Origin: Cubamyces lactineus
Taxonomy: Eukaryota > Basidiomycota > Agaricomycetes > Polyporales > Polyporaceae
Assembly: GCA_022376465.1 (NCBI GenBank)
Contig: JACDTU010000026.1
Location: 1-64,000, forward strand
Direction: 5' to 3'
DNA length: 64,000 nucleotides
In this document: positions 12,586-24,589 of the stretch, in pieces
Numbering within the stretch: position 1 is the stretch's first letter
Layout of the letters: the number at the start of each line of letters is the position of its first letter
Translations under genes and position numbers: made by a program
The notes under the pieces: model-generated
Databases searched by the model: none
The model's input: only the letters and a program-made list of their open reading frames with translations
Told to the model about the DNA's origin: nothing

Positions 12586-12922
12586 GTGCGCATCTGGCCC
12601 TGTTCCTCTGTCGTCTTGTACCTTGCCCTCTCCCTCCTCCTCCTCCTCTCTCCTCCTCCAACGAGGCCCCTCCCTTCCCTCTTCTCTTTCGCTCCTCGCA
12701 GCGCTGTAGCTTGCTCTCCCTCTCGCGCGGCCTCCCGGCCTTACCCGCCGGTCTGTACCTTTCTAGGCGACATCCCTCTCGTCTCCAATCCCATATTCCC
12801 TCTCCCATCCCATTCCTGTACATCATCCAATCTTCTGCCCTCTCTCGCTTTCATCTCTTCTCGCACACTCTCCTTATCCTCCTGTACAACTACCGCTTCT
12901 CATCCTGGATATCCTCCCATCC
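12586..12922 (+). promoter_or_regulatory. CT-rich leader and probable promoter of the DUF1752 gene
   Basis: The 337 nt before the ATG at 12923 are strongly pyrimidine-rich on the coding strand, a usual feature of basidiomycete core promoters and 5' UTRs. An open frame runs through it in phase with the last exon, but its Ser/Pro/Leu composition comes from the CT bias and it is not taken as coding. Confidence 0.5.
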
Positions 12923-15729
12923 ATGATCTCCACTTTCCCCTCTCCGATCTTATCCGTCGCAGCGGATGTAGTCAGGGACCTCGAGGGCGAGGACGCCCTC
13001 TGCGGCCTCTGGGCTCGTACGTATTTCCTCTCTTCTCCCCCAATCAGCCCTTCTCACCTTGCCCTCCTCCACAAAGTCTTCACAAAGTGCAAAGAGTCCC
13101 TCAAGGACGGCCGCCGCCTAGAGAACATCTCCTGGCGGCTCTGGTATCGCGAAATGGCTTCCGCCCAGTCTTCTCCCGCCTCGTCCCCCGGCTCCCTTTC
13201 CCCCTCCCTCTCCGACCGCAGGAGTCCTTCTCCCATCACTCCCATCTCCGAGGATGGCATCGTCCTCCAACAACAAGGTCGGTCCCTCTTCTCTTCTCCC
13301 TCATCCACCCCTATCTCTCCCAAAAATTAGCGGTCAATTTATTCATTTGTATCCATCTCTCAGTCCACCCATGTCATCCTGCCCTCACTTCATCCACCGA
13401 TATTTCACAAGCCCATTCCTGGCACGGCAAGCATGCCCCTCCCTCCGCATTGCCCGGCGGGCGCCGCCTCAGCACTCTCAGCACAGTAAGCGCCCCCATG
13501 GAACGGCGCAAGTCCCACAGTTCCGTAGGCGTCGGCAAAATGATCCTCGACATCCTCCCCCGCAAGGTCGATGTCGATGCTGAGAAGCACGCTCGCCCAT
13601 CTGCCATGCCTAGCATCGCCCAACCACGTCCGGTCCTCGCCGCAGTTCCCACCGTACAACTACCTGCCACCCCTCCTCCTCAACCCGGAGGCCCCTCGTT
13701 TCCTCGGGTGGTCGTTGTCAATCCTACCCCACATCCGACCCCTCCGGCCACACCCAGTGTTTCTCATCCCCCCAACATGACAGCGGCCGCCCAGACATCA
13801 ACACATCTTCTGCCGCCACAACCGGTACGACCGCTCGTCTCGGCGACTATCACCTGTTCTCCGGTCTCGACGCAGCTTGCCGTTCCGCCTTCCGCCGCGT
13901 CTCAGTCGCGGCGGCAGCACTCGCTGACAGCAGCAGCCGCTGCCTTGCCTTCATCTGCGGCATCGAAGCGGCCTTCGGTTGACGCGCCCTCATCTACAAA
14001 TCCGACCACGAGTTCTTCGAAGGCGACGTCAAAGACTTACAATGACGAGACGCTCAAGGCATCGGACCGACGTTTCTTCCTGCAGGATTCTGGCTCCCCC
14101 GAAGTTGATTCCCCTGAGCGTCCCCCCTCAAACATGTCCGAGGTGAGGACGGGCCAGAGTCCCAGCAGCGGCACGTCCAGTCACATGCGGTCGGAGGTGG
14201 CAGGGCCCAGTGCGGCCGTCACTTCCACGGCGGGGGCGACGGGATCGGGCGCTGCAGCTCCGCAGGCGAAACGCTCGACCCGCGTCCAGGTGCGCAAGAA
14301 CAAGGACCGCCACGTTCCGGTACGTCCGGCGCTACAGCGTCTGCATTCGCACGGCCTCCGCCAGACATCGCAGAAGAAGGCGACGGTCGCCGAGCCCAAA
14401 AAGGCGGCGTTCAACATCGGCTCCGTATCCTCCAACGGATCTCGCGCAGATACGTCGACCAAAGCCCCTAGCCAGAATGGGGATGCTGCGACGACGCGGA
14501 CTCGCTCTTCGGGGTCGGGCGCCCCCGCGAAGCCCCCCCAGACGCAACCTGGGAACGCGGCTGCTGGGCCTTCGCAGCAGCGCCGTGGTATCGTGATCAG
14601 CACGTCTTCAGAGTACGAGACGACGTCGGATACGGATGACTCGGATTGGGCATCGGAAGGGGACAGTGCGGAGGAACGGGAGAAGACGAAAGCGCCCGCG
14701 CCTACGCGGCCGAAGGGCAAATCGACGTCGAGCCCGGCATTGTCAGCGGAAGAAGCGCGATTGCGTGCGGCGGCGGAGGAGGCCCAGCGACAGCGCGACA
14801 TGTTCGCCAAAGTGCCTAAACGCTCGTACTCCAACCTCAACCGCACACGTTCTGGGCTGCTGTCGCAGCTCCTTAACCCCGACCCGAACATCTTCCCTCC
14901 GAACCATCCGTACCGCACTACCCGGTCTACGCAGGATATGACTCAACTCGGACGCCAGGGCTCTGCGCCCACGCTTCAGATGAGCAAGAGTACGGTCGCA
15001 GTTCCGCTTGCGGCTCAGGTCACGGCACAGGTGCCGCTTACGGCGGCGGGTAACGCGGACAGCACGCGGACAGGTGGCTACCGACCGAAAGGTCGGCCCC
15101 AGGAAGCCGAGCTCGAGGACACGGAGAGCGATAACGACAATCCGGACGACACCATCCAGGTCTCACGGAGTCTCGCGCAGCGGAAGCTCGCCGCGCTCGC
15201 CGATCCGAACCGCAGGCGACACTCGGACCGAGGGCTCCTGTCGCAACAGCAGCAGGAGCACCAACAGTTCCAGCAGCAGATGATGCAGGAGAACGGGCGG
15301 ACGGGGCTTACAACGGTCGCGACAGCGCCGATCCCTTTGAATCACCCGTACAACCTCCCTCCGCCCCCTCCTCCGATGACGCCCCGCACAACCCGTCGAC
15401 AGATGCTGCAGACAGAGCTCTCGGAGAGTCTCCGGCGTAACCTGTTATGGGAGCGACAGGTGAGCCGGGTGAACATGGCGGGTCGGCGCAGCAGCGGCGT
15501 GTTGGGAGGCGGTCTGCGCCCGTTGACGACAATGAATGGGGATGGACCGACGGCGCAGGAGCAGCCATTTCAGCAACAACCTGCTCATGCGCAGGCGCAG
15601 GGCCAACAGCAGGGACAGCAGCAGGGGCCCCGCCAACAACCGAACGCATCGGAACGGGAAGAGCAGCGACGACGGGCGATGGCGCGGAATCGCAGCTGGG
15701 AAGACGATTTCCACTACTCAGGATGGTAA
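12923..15729 (+). CDS. AreA GATA-like (DUF1752) and DUF3295 regulatory protein
   Basis: Three exons (12923-13016, 13077-13277, 13364-15729) encode 886 residues. Residues 29-57 form the DUF1752 signature (LWALFTKCKESL, then DGRRLENISWRLWYRE), a motif shared by fungal AreA-type and REG1-like proteins. A DUF3295-like region follows: an acidic TSDTDDSDW patch near 520, then PKRSYSNLNRTRSGLLSQLL and LNPDPNIFPPNHPY near 590-620, and SESLRRNLLWERQ near 785. The remainder is disordered Ser/Pro/Ala with a Gln-rich run near 726. By family, a role in nutrient or glucose-repression signalling, possibly as a PP1-associated factor, is likely but inferred. Intron 1 ends in the non-standard AAG, chosen because it alone restores the DUF1752 motif. 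Confidence 0.88.
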
Positions 15730-17777
15730 TCGCTCACGAGAGTGTACTCACGCCCGAGGGTGGTTACGCCATTCGCTTTACGCCTCTCGTGGTCACGCTC
15801 TGCGACGCTGTTTCCCCGATGGGGGACTTGCGTGAAGGAGGGTGTGTCAACGGATGCGCGGACGCCCCGCGCCACCGTGCACATGCGCATTGCGGGCGGG
15901 GTGCGAGTTCGGTATATAATCTGGGTCGTGGTCGGCGTTGTGGTTGTGGTTTTCTCCCGGGGTCTCTTCTCTGCTTCTCTTCTCATTCTTCTCATCGGTG
16001 TACTATCAGCATACGCATACGCATCCCTCGTCCTTGTCCTCGTCATCCAACACATTGGCATCCCGACATCCACACATTGGCTTCCTCGTCTTCATCAACG
16101 TCAAGCATCACCTCATCGCCGTCCTCGTCGTCGACCTGCTCTGCATCCTGTCTATAATTTCTGCTTCTCGCCATCTCGCTTGTCTGTCTGACTGCCCACG
16201 GGACCTCGGCGAGTTCTCGTGCTCTGCTTCCTCCCCACTGCTGCCCGTTGCCGCCTACCTGACTCCTCGGTACCGTGCATCCCACCATCTCGGCAACCGT
16301 GCAACATCCCAATCCCATCCAAGCCACTCATCGTCGGATCCTTTTTCTTATCTCTCTCGTCTGTGGTCGCCGTGCAGCCCGGGTTTTCGTCATCGCTGCA
16401 GGACTTGTACTACTACCTATCCTACCCCCCTCCTATCCTCGTACGCTAACCCCCTCCACCAGTCTCCCTCGGACGGTAACGTCTTGCGCGTTGCCCTGAA
16501 CTTGCCATTGGCCGACCACCGCGCGCGCGCTTGGCCTTATCGCGCTCGACCCACCGTCGTCCCGAGAGCGTCCACGCTGTGCATCGTACTCCTGATGTGT
16601 CTTAGCCCAGCTCCACCCGCCTTGTCTAGGTCGGTGATTGGCAAATTCCGCGTTATGCATCCTCGTTCCGAGCTTTGAACCCATGCATCTTATCTCCTCA
16701 TCGACCATCTCCCATCCATCCCCAATCCATTGACCCCCCACCGCCAACATCATCGTCATCATCCGTTCGTGCTCATCGCATACGCTCCAATTTCCCACTT
16801 TCCGATTCCTCCATTAACCCTCGTCTCTCTGCTCGTCGCATGGTACGTACGCACGCACGCACGCGTTTCGGGGGCCCGGTCGTCGCATTACATAGTGTGT
16901 ATATATTCTGTACTGGTATCCGCGTCCGCTCGTAGTACATATACTGTCGCCGTCGTTGTCCTGCGTAGGCCTGGCCTTAATGAACATATCGCTGTGTTGC
17001 GCTTCCCGGTCTTACGCGGATATCGGTGAAGCTTTTGGAAGTAGGAAGTTGGAAGTTGGAAAACGTGAGATTCGCGCTCAGGGTGTGGATGTTCTTGATG
17101 TTCCTGGCAGAGCTGAGATCATCATGGCAGGTATGTAACCGGGTATGTGCGGGGCACAGCTTCCGTACAAACGGGGAGATGCGCGTGCGCAGCGGAGGTC
17201 GGAGACAGCTGATAGCTCTCATTCGCGTCCGCTCGCCCGAGGAGATTATGGCCTGACTGTGCAATATATTCCGCCAACCCTAGACGACGTCCCTACAGGC
17301 TGAAGGTCCCCGTGCTCGTAGGCTCATCCTGACTCTGACCCGAGGGCCGCAGCCGCGTCCGAGACTTGGAATAACGAGTCATCTCGGCACGGTACACTAG
17401 AATGCGTTCTTGACGTGCGCATGCGTGCAATGAGACTGTGCAGCATCGTTGACGGGCATTGATTGACTGCGCACATTTAGTTGGGGAATTGCTAGGCGGA
17501 AAGAGAGAGGATCGCTAGCTCCTGGATGATTGTTCAATAAGGCACTGTTAAACGAAAGAAGAGAGGGTATATATGTATGTTTAAAGGGGGGTGCATCGTA
17601 CAGACGCCGACGGAAGCGGACGACGGTGCCGGCAGAACGCGTCTCTCGTCTCTCTCTCTTCCAAGTCTCTCTCACTCTCCCCTCATCTTCCTCCTCCCTC
17701 TCCGTCTCTTTCCTCGCTACCGTTTCGCACGGTCGCCTCTCTGTTAACGACTCTACTGCAGCTATAGATCACCCGCC
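15730..17777. other. Intergenic region, 3' UTR plus promoter of the Zn2Cys6 gene
   Basis: CT-rich sequence, an ACGC-type microsatellite near 16849-16864 and a small imperfect GGAAGTT repeat near 17037-17060. Open frames here are low-complexity shadows. I see no gene. Confidence 0.5.
17568..17574 (+). promoter_or_regulatory. TATA box of the Zn2Cys6 gene
   Basis: TATATAT about 205 nt before the ATG at 17778, followed by a CT-rich leader from about 17640. Confidence 0.5.
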
Positions 17778-20700
17778 ATGTCCTCGCCCGAAGAAGACTA
17801 CAACGACGGCGAGGGCGTCCAGAACGCAAAGAAGCGCAGGATCCAGCGGGCGTGCGATATGTGCAGGCGCAAGAAGAGTCCGTATCCTCCCCATCCTCTC
17901 TCGGTCTACTCGCGCTGATCTCTCCTTGTCTTGCACAGTCCGATGTACGTCCTTTCGTGTGTCTGTTCCGCACTAGAAACGAGACCGACGCCTCTCCCTT
18001 TCCTCCCTTTCTCTCGCCCTGTCCTAGGCGACGGCGCGCAGATGCCCAACAATCGCTGCTCGAACTGCGTATCCTACCGCCTCGAGTGCACCTACGTCGA
18101 GGCCGCAAAGGTGCGTCCAATCCTATACCCCGACCGGACGGGCTTGCTCAGCCCACCCCTTGTTTCTCCTGCAGAAGCGCGGCCCTCCGAAGGGGTGAGT
18201 AAGCTCTCCCATCCTCTCTGTCTCCCGTTAGCAGCTATGAGTAATATCTGTCGGCGCCCTCAGCTACGTAGAGAGTCTCGAGACCAGGCTCGAGAAGATG
18301 GAGAAGCTCCTGAACAAGGTATGTGCCATGTCCCACCGTATCCCTCCCGATCCCGATCCTGTCCCCTCATGCTGATCGGCTCCCGTCCGATAGCTCTGTC
18401 CTAACGCCGACTTCACGAAAGAGCTCGGCGGCCACTTTGACAAGGACGCATGGCTGCACGAACGCAACGGCGAGCCCTCCGGCCCACCCGCTAAATCCGC
18501 CGCGTACGGCATTCCGGGCCAACCGTCCACGTCCTCCATGGTGGCGTCCCCACCCCCACAGCCGGCCCCGCCGCAGGTCGACTCGGACGACCTGGACCCG
18601 AGCGACGACGAGATCATCGCGCAGCGGAACATCGTCCAGAAGCTCAAGCGCATGTCCGTCAACCCTAGCCAGATGCGCTATCACGGCAAGTCGAGCAGCC
18701 TGCTCTTCATACAGACCGCAATGGACCTCAAGCACGAATATGCGGCCATACATCTCCCGACGACCGTCGATCAGGACGCGCACAACGTCCTCTTCAGACG
18801 CCACCAGCAGTGCTGGAGCTTGCATCCTGTACGTCCCCCGTCTCTTCGCGTAGTGGAACCTCAGGGAAGCATCCATGGATTGACGCCTGAGTCATCGCGC
18901 AGTGGCTGACATCCACAGTACACGATGAGATCCCACCACATAAGGATTTCCCACCGCCCGACCTGATGGAGGAGCTCGTCGACCTATATTTTAAGCACAT
19001 GAACTGTTACATGCCGCTCCTCCACCGCCCGACGTTCGAACAGGGCATCAAGGAGGGGCTGCATTTACACGATGAGGGATTTGGCTCGACCGTGTTGCTC
19101 GTGTGTGCGAACGGCTCACGGTTCACCAATGACCCCAGGGTGCTCCTCGATGGGTACGACACCACGCAGTCCTCCGGCTGGAAATGGTTCCAGCAGGTGC
19201 AGATGGTGCGCAAGTCTCTACTTGCCCCGCCGCGGCTGTACGACCTGCAAATCTACGCGGTACGTCCCCTCTGCGCGCCCACAATCCGCGTCAAGCTCGT
19301 GATTATTGACCGAGCGACGTGTCTTCTGGCTTCCTTTCCCTTCCCTTCCGCGATTCTGCCGAACGCGTGTCCATCTGCCGGGACGTTCGTTCTCTCGACT
19401 CACCGCCTCCGATTGGAAATGATTTACGTCCTCCATCCCGCGTACTCGCTGACAGCTGACGGCGAGCTTCCTGCAAGGGACGTCTGCACCGCAGGCGTGC
19501 TGGACGATCATCGGGATCGGAATACGCATGGCCCAGGACGTCGGGGCACACCGCAAGAAGGTGTATTCCTCAAAGCCGACGATGGAAGAAGAGCTCTGGC
19601 GGCGCGCGTTCTGGTAAATATCGCGTTTTGAGAGGCCTCGTTGTGCAGTCGTGGCTGAGGTACGCGGCGATAGGTGTTTGGTCGCGATGGACAGGCACGC
19701 GAGCTTCGCTCTCGGACGACCGTGCGCGATCCAAGACGAGGAGTGAGTGTCTGTAGGGCGTCGTTGGCTCTCTGCCCAGGATCATCGTGTTGGCCGTGCT
19801 AATTCCTCGCAGCTTCGACCTCGACCTACCGGTAGAATGCGACGACGAGTATTGGACGCATCCCGACCCCGAACAGGCGTTCAAGCAGCCCCCTGGAAAA
19901 CCGTCTACCATTACCTTCTTCAACTGCTATATCCGCCTGCACCAGATCCTCGCGTTTGCCCTCCGGACCATCGTAAGTCGAGCCAGCGCTGCAGTACGAT
20001 ACCGTGGCGATGGGCTCACATCTTGTCGTTGGTTATCGCATTCGGTAGTACTCGATCAACAAGTCGAAGGCGCTGCTCGGGTTCGTAGGGCAGCAGTGGG
20101 AGCAGCACATTGTTGCCGAACTCGACTCCGCTCTCAACAAGTGGATCGACTCTGTCCCTGACCATCGTAAGCTGAACAACGAACGTTTACGTACTCGCGG
20201 GATTTACTCACGGCTGAGCAGTGCGATGGGACCCGAACCGCGAGAACCTGCTCTTCCTCAACCAATCGGCGAACTTGTACGCCCACTACTATCAGCTGCA
20301 AATCGCCGTCCATCGCCCGTTTATCCCCTCGCCGCGCAAGCCCTCGCCCTTGACGTTCCCATCACTTGCGATATGCACGAATGCCGCGCGGTCCTGTATC
20401 CACGTTCTCGATGTGCAGTACAAGCGCGCAGGGGCACCGACGTTCTTCAATCAGATGTCGTTGTTCACGGCGGGAATTGTGCTGCTGTTGAACATTTGGG
20501 GCGGGAAGCGTTCTGGCCTCTCGACCGATCCGGCAAAGGAGATGGCGGACGTGCACAAGTGCATGAAAATGCTAAAGTTGCTGGAAGCTCAGTAAGTCCG
20601 CCGGTATCTCTCTGTTGCTCCCGCTGATGATACTGTCCATGCAGCTGGCATACAGCCGGTCGATTGTGGTGAGTGTGTTATGTCGCGCACGAGGTTCGCA

Positions 20701-21715
20701 AAGACCTATATCTGACGCTCCACAGGGACATCCTCTACGAGTTGGCGTGTGTCGGTGACCTCCCCCTACCACAAGCGTCCCCGACACCGAGCCACAAACG
20801 TGATCGTGACTCTGATAGCCCAATCTCCTCTTCCGCACCGTCCCTCACCGACTCGCCTATTCCACCTCACCCACTGAAAGCCGGCGACTGTGCGCGTGCG
20901 ATAGCGGGGTCGCGGCGCGTCTCGAAGGACGGGCCTTCCCTCGCTTCTTCCACCTTCGCACAGCCGCTCCGGCCGCAGTCCCAGCCGCAGTCGTCTGCTT
21001 CGACTCCACCACCCGCTGCGGGCGACCCTGACGCTGCGAACGCTTCGTCTGCCGCTAGTAACGGTGATAACCACGGCGCGAACGCGACATTCGCCCTTCC
21101 GGTGCACACTGACGAGCTTGGCCGGCTGCCGCTGCATCCCGGCTTTAGCATGACGTACCCGCACGACTGGCCATTGGGCGCACAATCGTCTATGTCGGAC
21201 ATGTCGTCAGGCCCTTCATCGTCCTCGCACACACCATCTGTGTCCGACTCCGGTCGAGCAATGGGCCAGTTCGACCCGCGTGTGCTATCAATGTTCACGA
21301 TGCCCGGAGCCGCGGCGTTCAACGAGATGTTCACGACGCCGACGACGTCGGGGACGCCAGACGTTCCCCATGGGTTCCCACCCGCCTTCCCGCAGGACTT
21401 GCATGGGATGTCGGGTGCCCAGGCTTCTGGCACGAGCTCGGCCATGAACACAGACGCAGGCCCAGGAGTGGATGGGAGCAGTGAAGTGCCGGGGATGACT
21501 GCGCAGGAACTGGCGTATGCGAACAACACCCTGGACATGTGGTCTTCCGCCCCGACCGGGTTCGAGTAAGTTGTATAGCTTTGTACCTGGAGGGGTCGTC
21601 GCTGAGCTTTGCCATGTCCCTTTACAGGTGGGCCGATTGGGGGACGTACATTAACAACGTGAGCGGGATGACCCACCCATCAGAGCCTACACAGCCTTCA
21701 GGACCGGGCACGTAG
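17778..21715 (+). CDS. Zn2Cys6 (GAL4-type) transcription factor with fungal-specific TF domain
   Basis: Fifteen exons: 17778-17877, 17939-17944, 18028-18110, 18175-18194, 18264-18318, 18394-18828, 18903-19259, 19456-19613, 19674-19742, 19813-19972, 20049-20166, 20222-20591, 20645-20668, 20726-21565, 21628-21715, giving 960 residues with all phases consistent. C26, C29, C36, C46, C49 and C56 form the binuclear zinc cluster, followed by a basic linker and a coiled coil (YVESLETRLEKMEKLLNK). Residues about 250-620 are the fungal_trans domain, with DLYFKHMNCYMPLLHRPTF, FLQGTSAPQACW and the ELWRRAFW block. The 280-residue C-terminus is Ser/Pro/Gly-rich and probably activating. It is a nuclear, sequence-specific regulator. 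The family resembles xylanolytic or carbon-source regulators, but the target genes cannot be inferred. Exon 2 is only 6 nt. Confidence 0.93.
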
Positions 21716-22491
21716 GTCAGCCAGCCAAAAAGCCGATCCGTGATGATGCTTTTGAAGTTGCAATGTGCCTATGCTTTACGACTTCTGCTAGACCGTCGTG
21801 CTATCCGTCCTCGCCAGCTTCGCTCGCTCTGCCGTCTCCACTCGTCGTATATCTGTAGCGTTAGATACCCGCCTGGAATGCTGGGACGCCTCAAGCTACT
21901 GCTAATGTCGTCGAACCGTCCTGTTCAAGTTCGCTGTGCCTGTCCCGTCTCACTCCTCATTCCTCATCCGCGCCTCCTCCCTACTCAGCCCTACTCGACC
22001 TGTATCCCACTGTAGTTATGTTTCTGATTTTCGTCTGCTCCTTCACATCGAGCTGATTGACTAGTGCATGTGATATCCGCTGTATTGATACGACGCACGC
22101 TAGCTAGATTGCGATCTATGACCATGACGTTCGCAGTTTCATTTTCCCTGCTTGTTCTTCGTCTTGTTGTGGCTCGCCATCCCCGCACTGTGTCTCAGCG
22201 CTTCCTCGCATCCTGCCTTCTCGAAAGGGGAAGGCGGTGAATGCGCTTCAAGACAAGACTGGTGCACTACTTACGGGGATTAGACTTGCATTCTTGCGCT
22301 GTGGAATGTATCTTCAGGTGAGTCTTATAGCTTCAGCTGCACGGCTCGCTAACCTGTATGCCCATAGCTGATGTCCCTTCCCGTTCCCGCGTCGTCTCCT
22401 ATCATCGGTTGGTAAGTTATCCTCGGCGAAGACAGCATTGAGTATCTCATAGCTAACACGGCACTAGGAGAAAACCAAGGGCACGGCACCA
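21716..22491. other. Intergenic region with two probable 5'-UTR introns of the F-box gene
   Basis: Upstream of the ATG at 22492 are two well-formed introns. One spans 22318-22367 (GTGAGT donor, GCTAACC branch, TAG end) and the other 22412-22467 (GTAAGT donor, GCTAACA branch, TAG end). Both lie outside the F-box reading frame. The exon between them carries an ATG at 22371 whose spliced frame overlaps the F-box start out of phase. Confidence 0.55.
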
Positions 22492-24129
22492 ATGCCGGTT
22501 CCTCCTCTTAATGACGACATCCTCCGACACATCCTATCATACCTATGGAAGCGCGACGCGCTCAACGCCGCACTCTGTTCAAAACGGTTCCGCGACCTCG
22601 CGCTCCCGCGCGTTGCAGCGGTTGCGAATGCCGGAAGTCCAACGAGCCTCCGCCGTCTGTGTGCTTACATGCTCTCTGGCACTCCGCCCCGCGCGCAGTA
22701 CCTCGAAGACCTCACAATCACCCTCACCACGTTCGATTATCCAAGCCATGCCCCCTATAGCGACTACTGGGACTTCTCGCAAGCACACCTTGTCGGCGAC
22801 CTCCTGCTCGCGGCGCGAAGGCTCCGCCGGATTGCCTTTGAGCGGTTCCACCCGTGCGTTGCAGCAGACCCTCGTATTGGCGAGGCGCTCTTCGCGATGG
22901 ACCGACTGGTCTCTGCAGAGTTCGCTACCGTCGCTGACAGCACGTTCGAACTTCTTCCAGGGCTGAATAGGAATCTCCGAGCACTGCAGCTCATGTACTT
23001 CTGGGAGCACGACGAGCAGCCGCTCGAGGACGAGACGAAGACCTTCCCGCCTTTACTGATGGCCCTTTCGCCCCTTCATCGTCTCAGCACCCTCGGGGTC
23101 CTGTACTTCGACCCACCGGACGGATCGCTCACTGGCAGATCTGACCGCCATCTTCTCCAGCTCCCCTCAATCAGGACTCTCAGATTCTCCCTATCCTCCG
23201 CCAGTGCGCTGGAGCTCGTCGACGTGTGTCCGAACGTGACACACATCGACTTCTCGTCCGCCCGGCTCAATCCAGGAGACCAGGTCTGCGACGGTCCTAG
23301 CTGGCCACCGCTCCAGGCCATGACCCTTGGCGGGTATCGAGAGGTCAAGTGCATCGCGCATCGCGTCGGAGCCGTGGATAAGTTGGCCATATACGACATC
23401 ATCAAGGTCGACGCAGCAGACGAGCCAGAAACAGTGACAGACTTACTGGCGTTTCTGGCACAGGCCTCTCCTGTGAGTATGTCGCTGCGCGTATCCTTTC
23501 AAGCGGCGCCCATGGCATTCTGGGGACGCGTGGCTCCCGTTGCGCCCCGGCTGCGGATGTTGGAGCTGACGGTATCGTTGGCCGCCATCGCGACTCAGAA
23601 CATAGACTGGCTGGTGCGTCCATACGAGCATCGGACGCATACACGGACCAGTGGAGCTAACGCGTTCTGGCAGGATACGATCCCGACCTCCTTGAGTGCG
23701 CTGCCGCTCGTCTATCTAGCCATTGCCGTCCCAAAGAACCCGACAGTTCGGCGGCCCCCAGACAGGATAGACGAGTTGCGGGAATACGCAGCGTTAGACG
23801 TAAAACATCACATCAATGCCAAGGTCGAAGAGCATCGTGCTCGAGTCCTTGATGCTTTACCAGAGCGACTCATAAACGCCATACCTACCCTGCGCTTTGT
23901 CTCGGTAGGCGCAGGGTACGCCAACGAAGATAATCTCGCCGGACATCATGACGATAGTCTCGACTATTCGTGGCTCCACATGTTTTTGGACGAGACGATG
24001 GAGAAAAAGCACTGGCGTACCAGCGGAGAAGGTGGCGCCCGGGTCCTGCAGGAGATGTCAGAGCAGGAGGTGGCACGTCTTTGCGCGAATGCGGCCGCTG
24101 GTCGGGTCGAGGAGCTTGTGCGGATGTGA
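22492..24129 (+). CDS. F-box protein (paralogue 1 of 3)
   Basis: Two exons (22492-23613, 23674-24129) give 525 residues. The N-terminus (LNDDILRHILSYLWKRDALN, then ALCSKRFRDLALPRV) is an F-box, which binds Skp1 in SCF ubiquitin ligases. The rest is a leucine-rich, LRR-like solenoid that would select substrates. The 60-nt intron (GTGCGT, branch CTAAC, CAG) keeps the frame open, so it is invisible as an ORF break. It is supported by the same intron position in the other two F-box genes of the window: DWL|DTIP here and AWV|ETIP in paralogue 2. The gene shares RAQY, SQAHLVGDLLL and ERFHPC...DPRIGEAL blocks with paralogue 3. It converges on the HET gene. Confidence 0.85.
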   Translation: MPVPPLNDDILRHILSYLWKRDALNAALCSKRFRDLALPRVAAVANAGSPTSLRRLCAYMLSGTPPRAQYLEDLTITLTTFDYPSHAPYSDYWDFSQAHLVGDLLLAARRLRRIAFERFHPCVAADPRIGEALFAMDRLVSAEFATVADSTFELLPGLNRNLRALQLMYFWEHDEQPLEDETKTFPPLLMALSPLHRLSTLGVLYFDPPDGSLTGRSDRHLLQLPSIRTLRFSLSSASALELVDVCPNVTHIDFSSARLNPGDQVCDGPSWPPLQAMTLGGYREVKCIAHRVGAVDKLAIYDIIKVDAADEPETVTDLLAFLAQASPVSMSLRVSFQAAPMAFWGRVAPVAPRLRMLELTVSLAAIATQNIDWLVRPYEHRTHTRTSGANAFWQDTIPTSLSALPLVYLAIAVPKNPTVRRPPDRIDELREYAALDVKHHINAKVEEHRARVLDALPERLINAIPTLRFVSVGAGYANEDNLAGHHDDSLDYSWLHMFLDETMEKKHWRTSGEGGARVLQEMSEQEVARLCANAAAGRVEELVRM

Positions 24130-24589
24130 CCCGTCGTCAACTTTGTGTATCCCCGTCACGAATATACGTTATCTCGCTTCCAAGCAATGACGGCCGCATT
24201 CACTTCAAGCTTAAGGGCCGAACAATACAGGTCGTGCAGGTCATCGTGAAGCTCGCTAACATCGTCCCCACGCCAGAGAACGCGAAGTATAGTGGCGGCT
24301 TGTGGCACGCTGAGCGAGAGGGTCGTGGCTGGCATGGACCTTTTCGGACAATCGCACCAAGTCACACCTTCGCTCCCGAGCGTCGTCGGCAAAGAGGTGA
24401 TGGTAGCGCGCAAGCGGCAAGGCTCTCAAAAGGCTCAGGACAAGTACTGCCTGCCGACTGTCAGAAATACTCGCGAGGCTTCACGATAGGTGGGACAATC
24501 CGGTGGAAGGACAATGGGCGAGACTGACGAATATGAAGGAGTGCCAAATATCATAAAGGAGTACAAGGAACGTGAGTTAGGGGGCCAAG
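24130..24589. other. Convergent 3' region between F-box and HET genes
   Basis: Short frames only, and no supported gene. It likely holds both 3' UTRs. Confidence 0.5.

Noticed and set aside
12586..13363. Upstream extension of the DUF1752 gene as one 1047-codon open frame from 12586
   Set aside because: The frame matches only the last exon. The DUF1752 motif lies in other frames and requires two introns, and the upstream part is CT-rich leader.
14181..14918. 245-codon minus-strand frame inside the DUF1752 gene
   Set aside because: Antisense shadow of a GC-rich coding exon.
20867..21676. 269-codon minus-strand frame
   Set aside because: Antisense shadow of the Ser/Pro-rich last large exon of the Zn2Cys6 gene.
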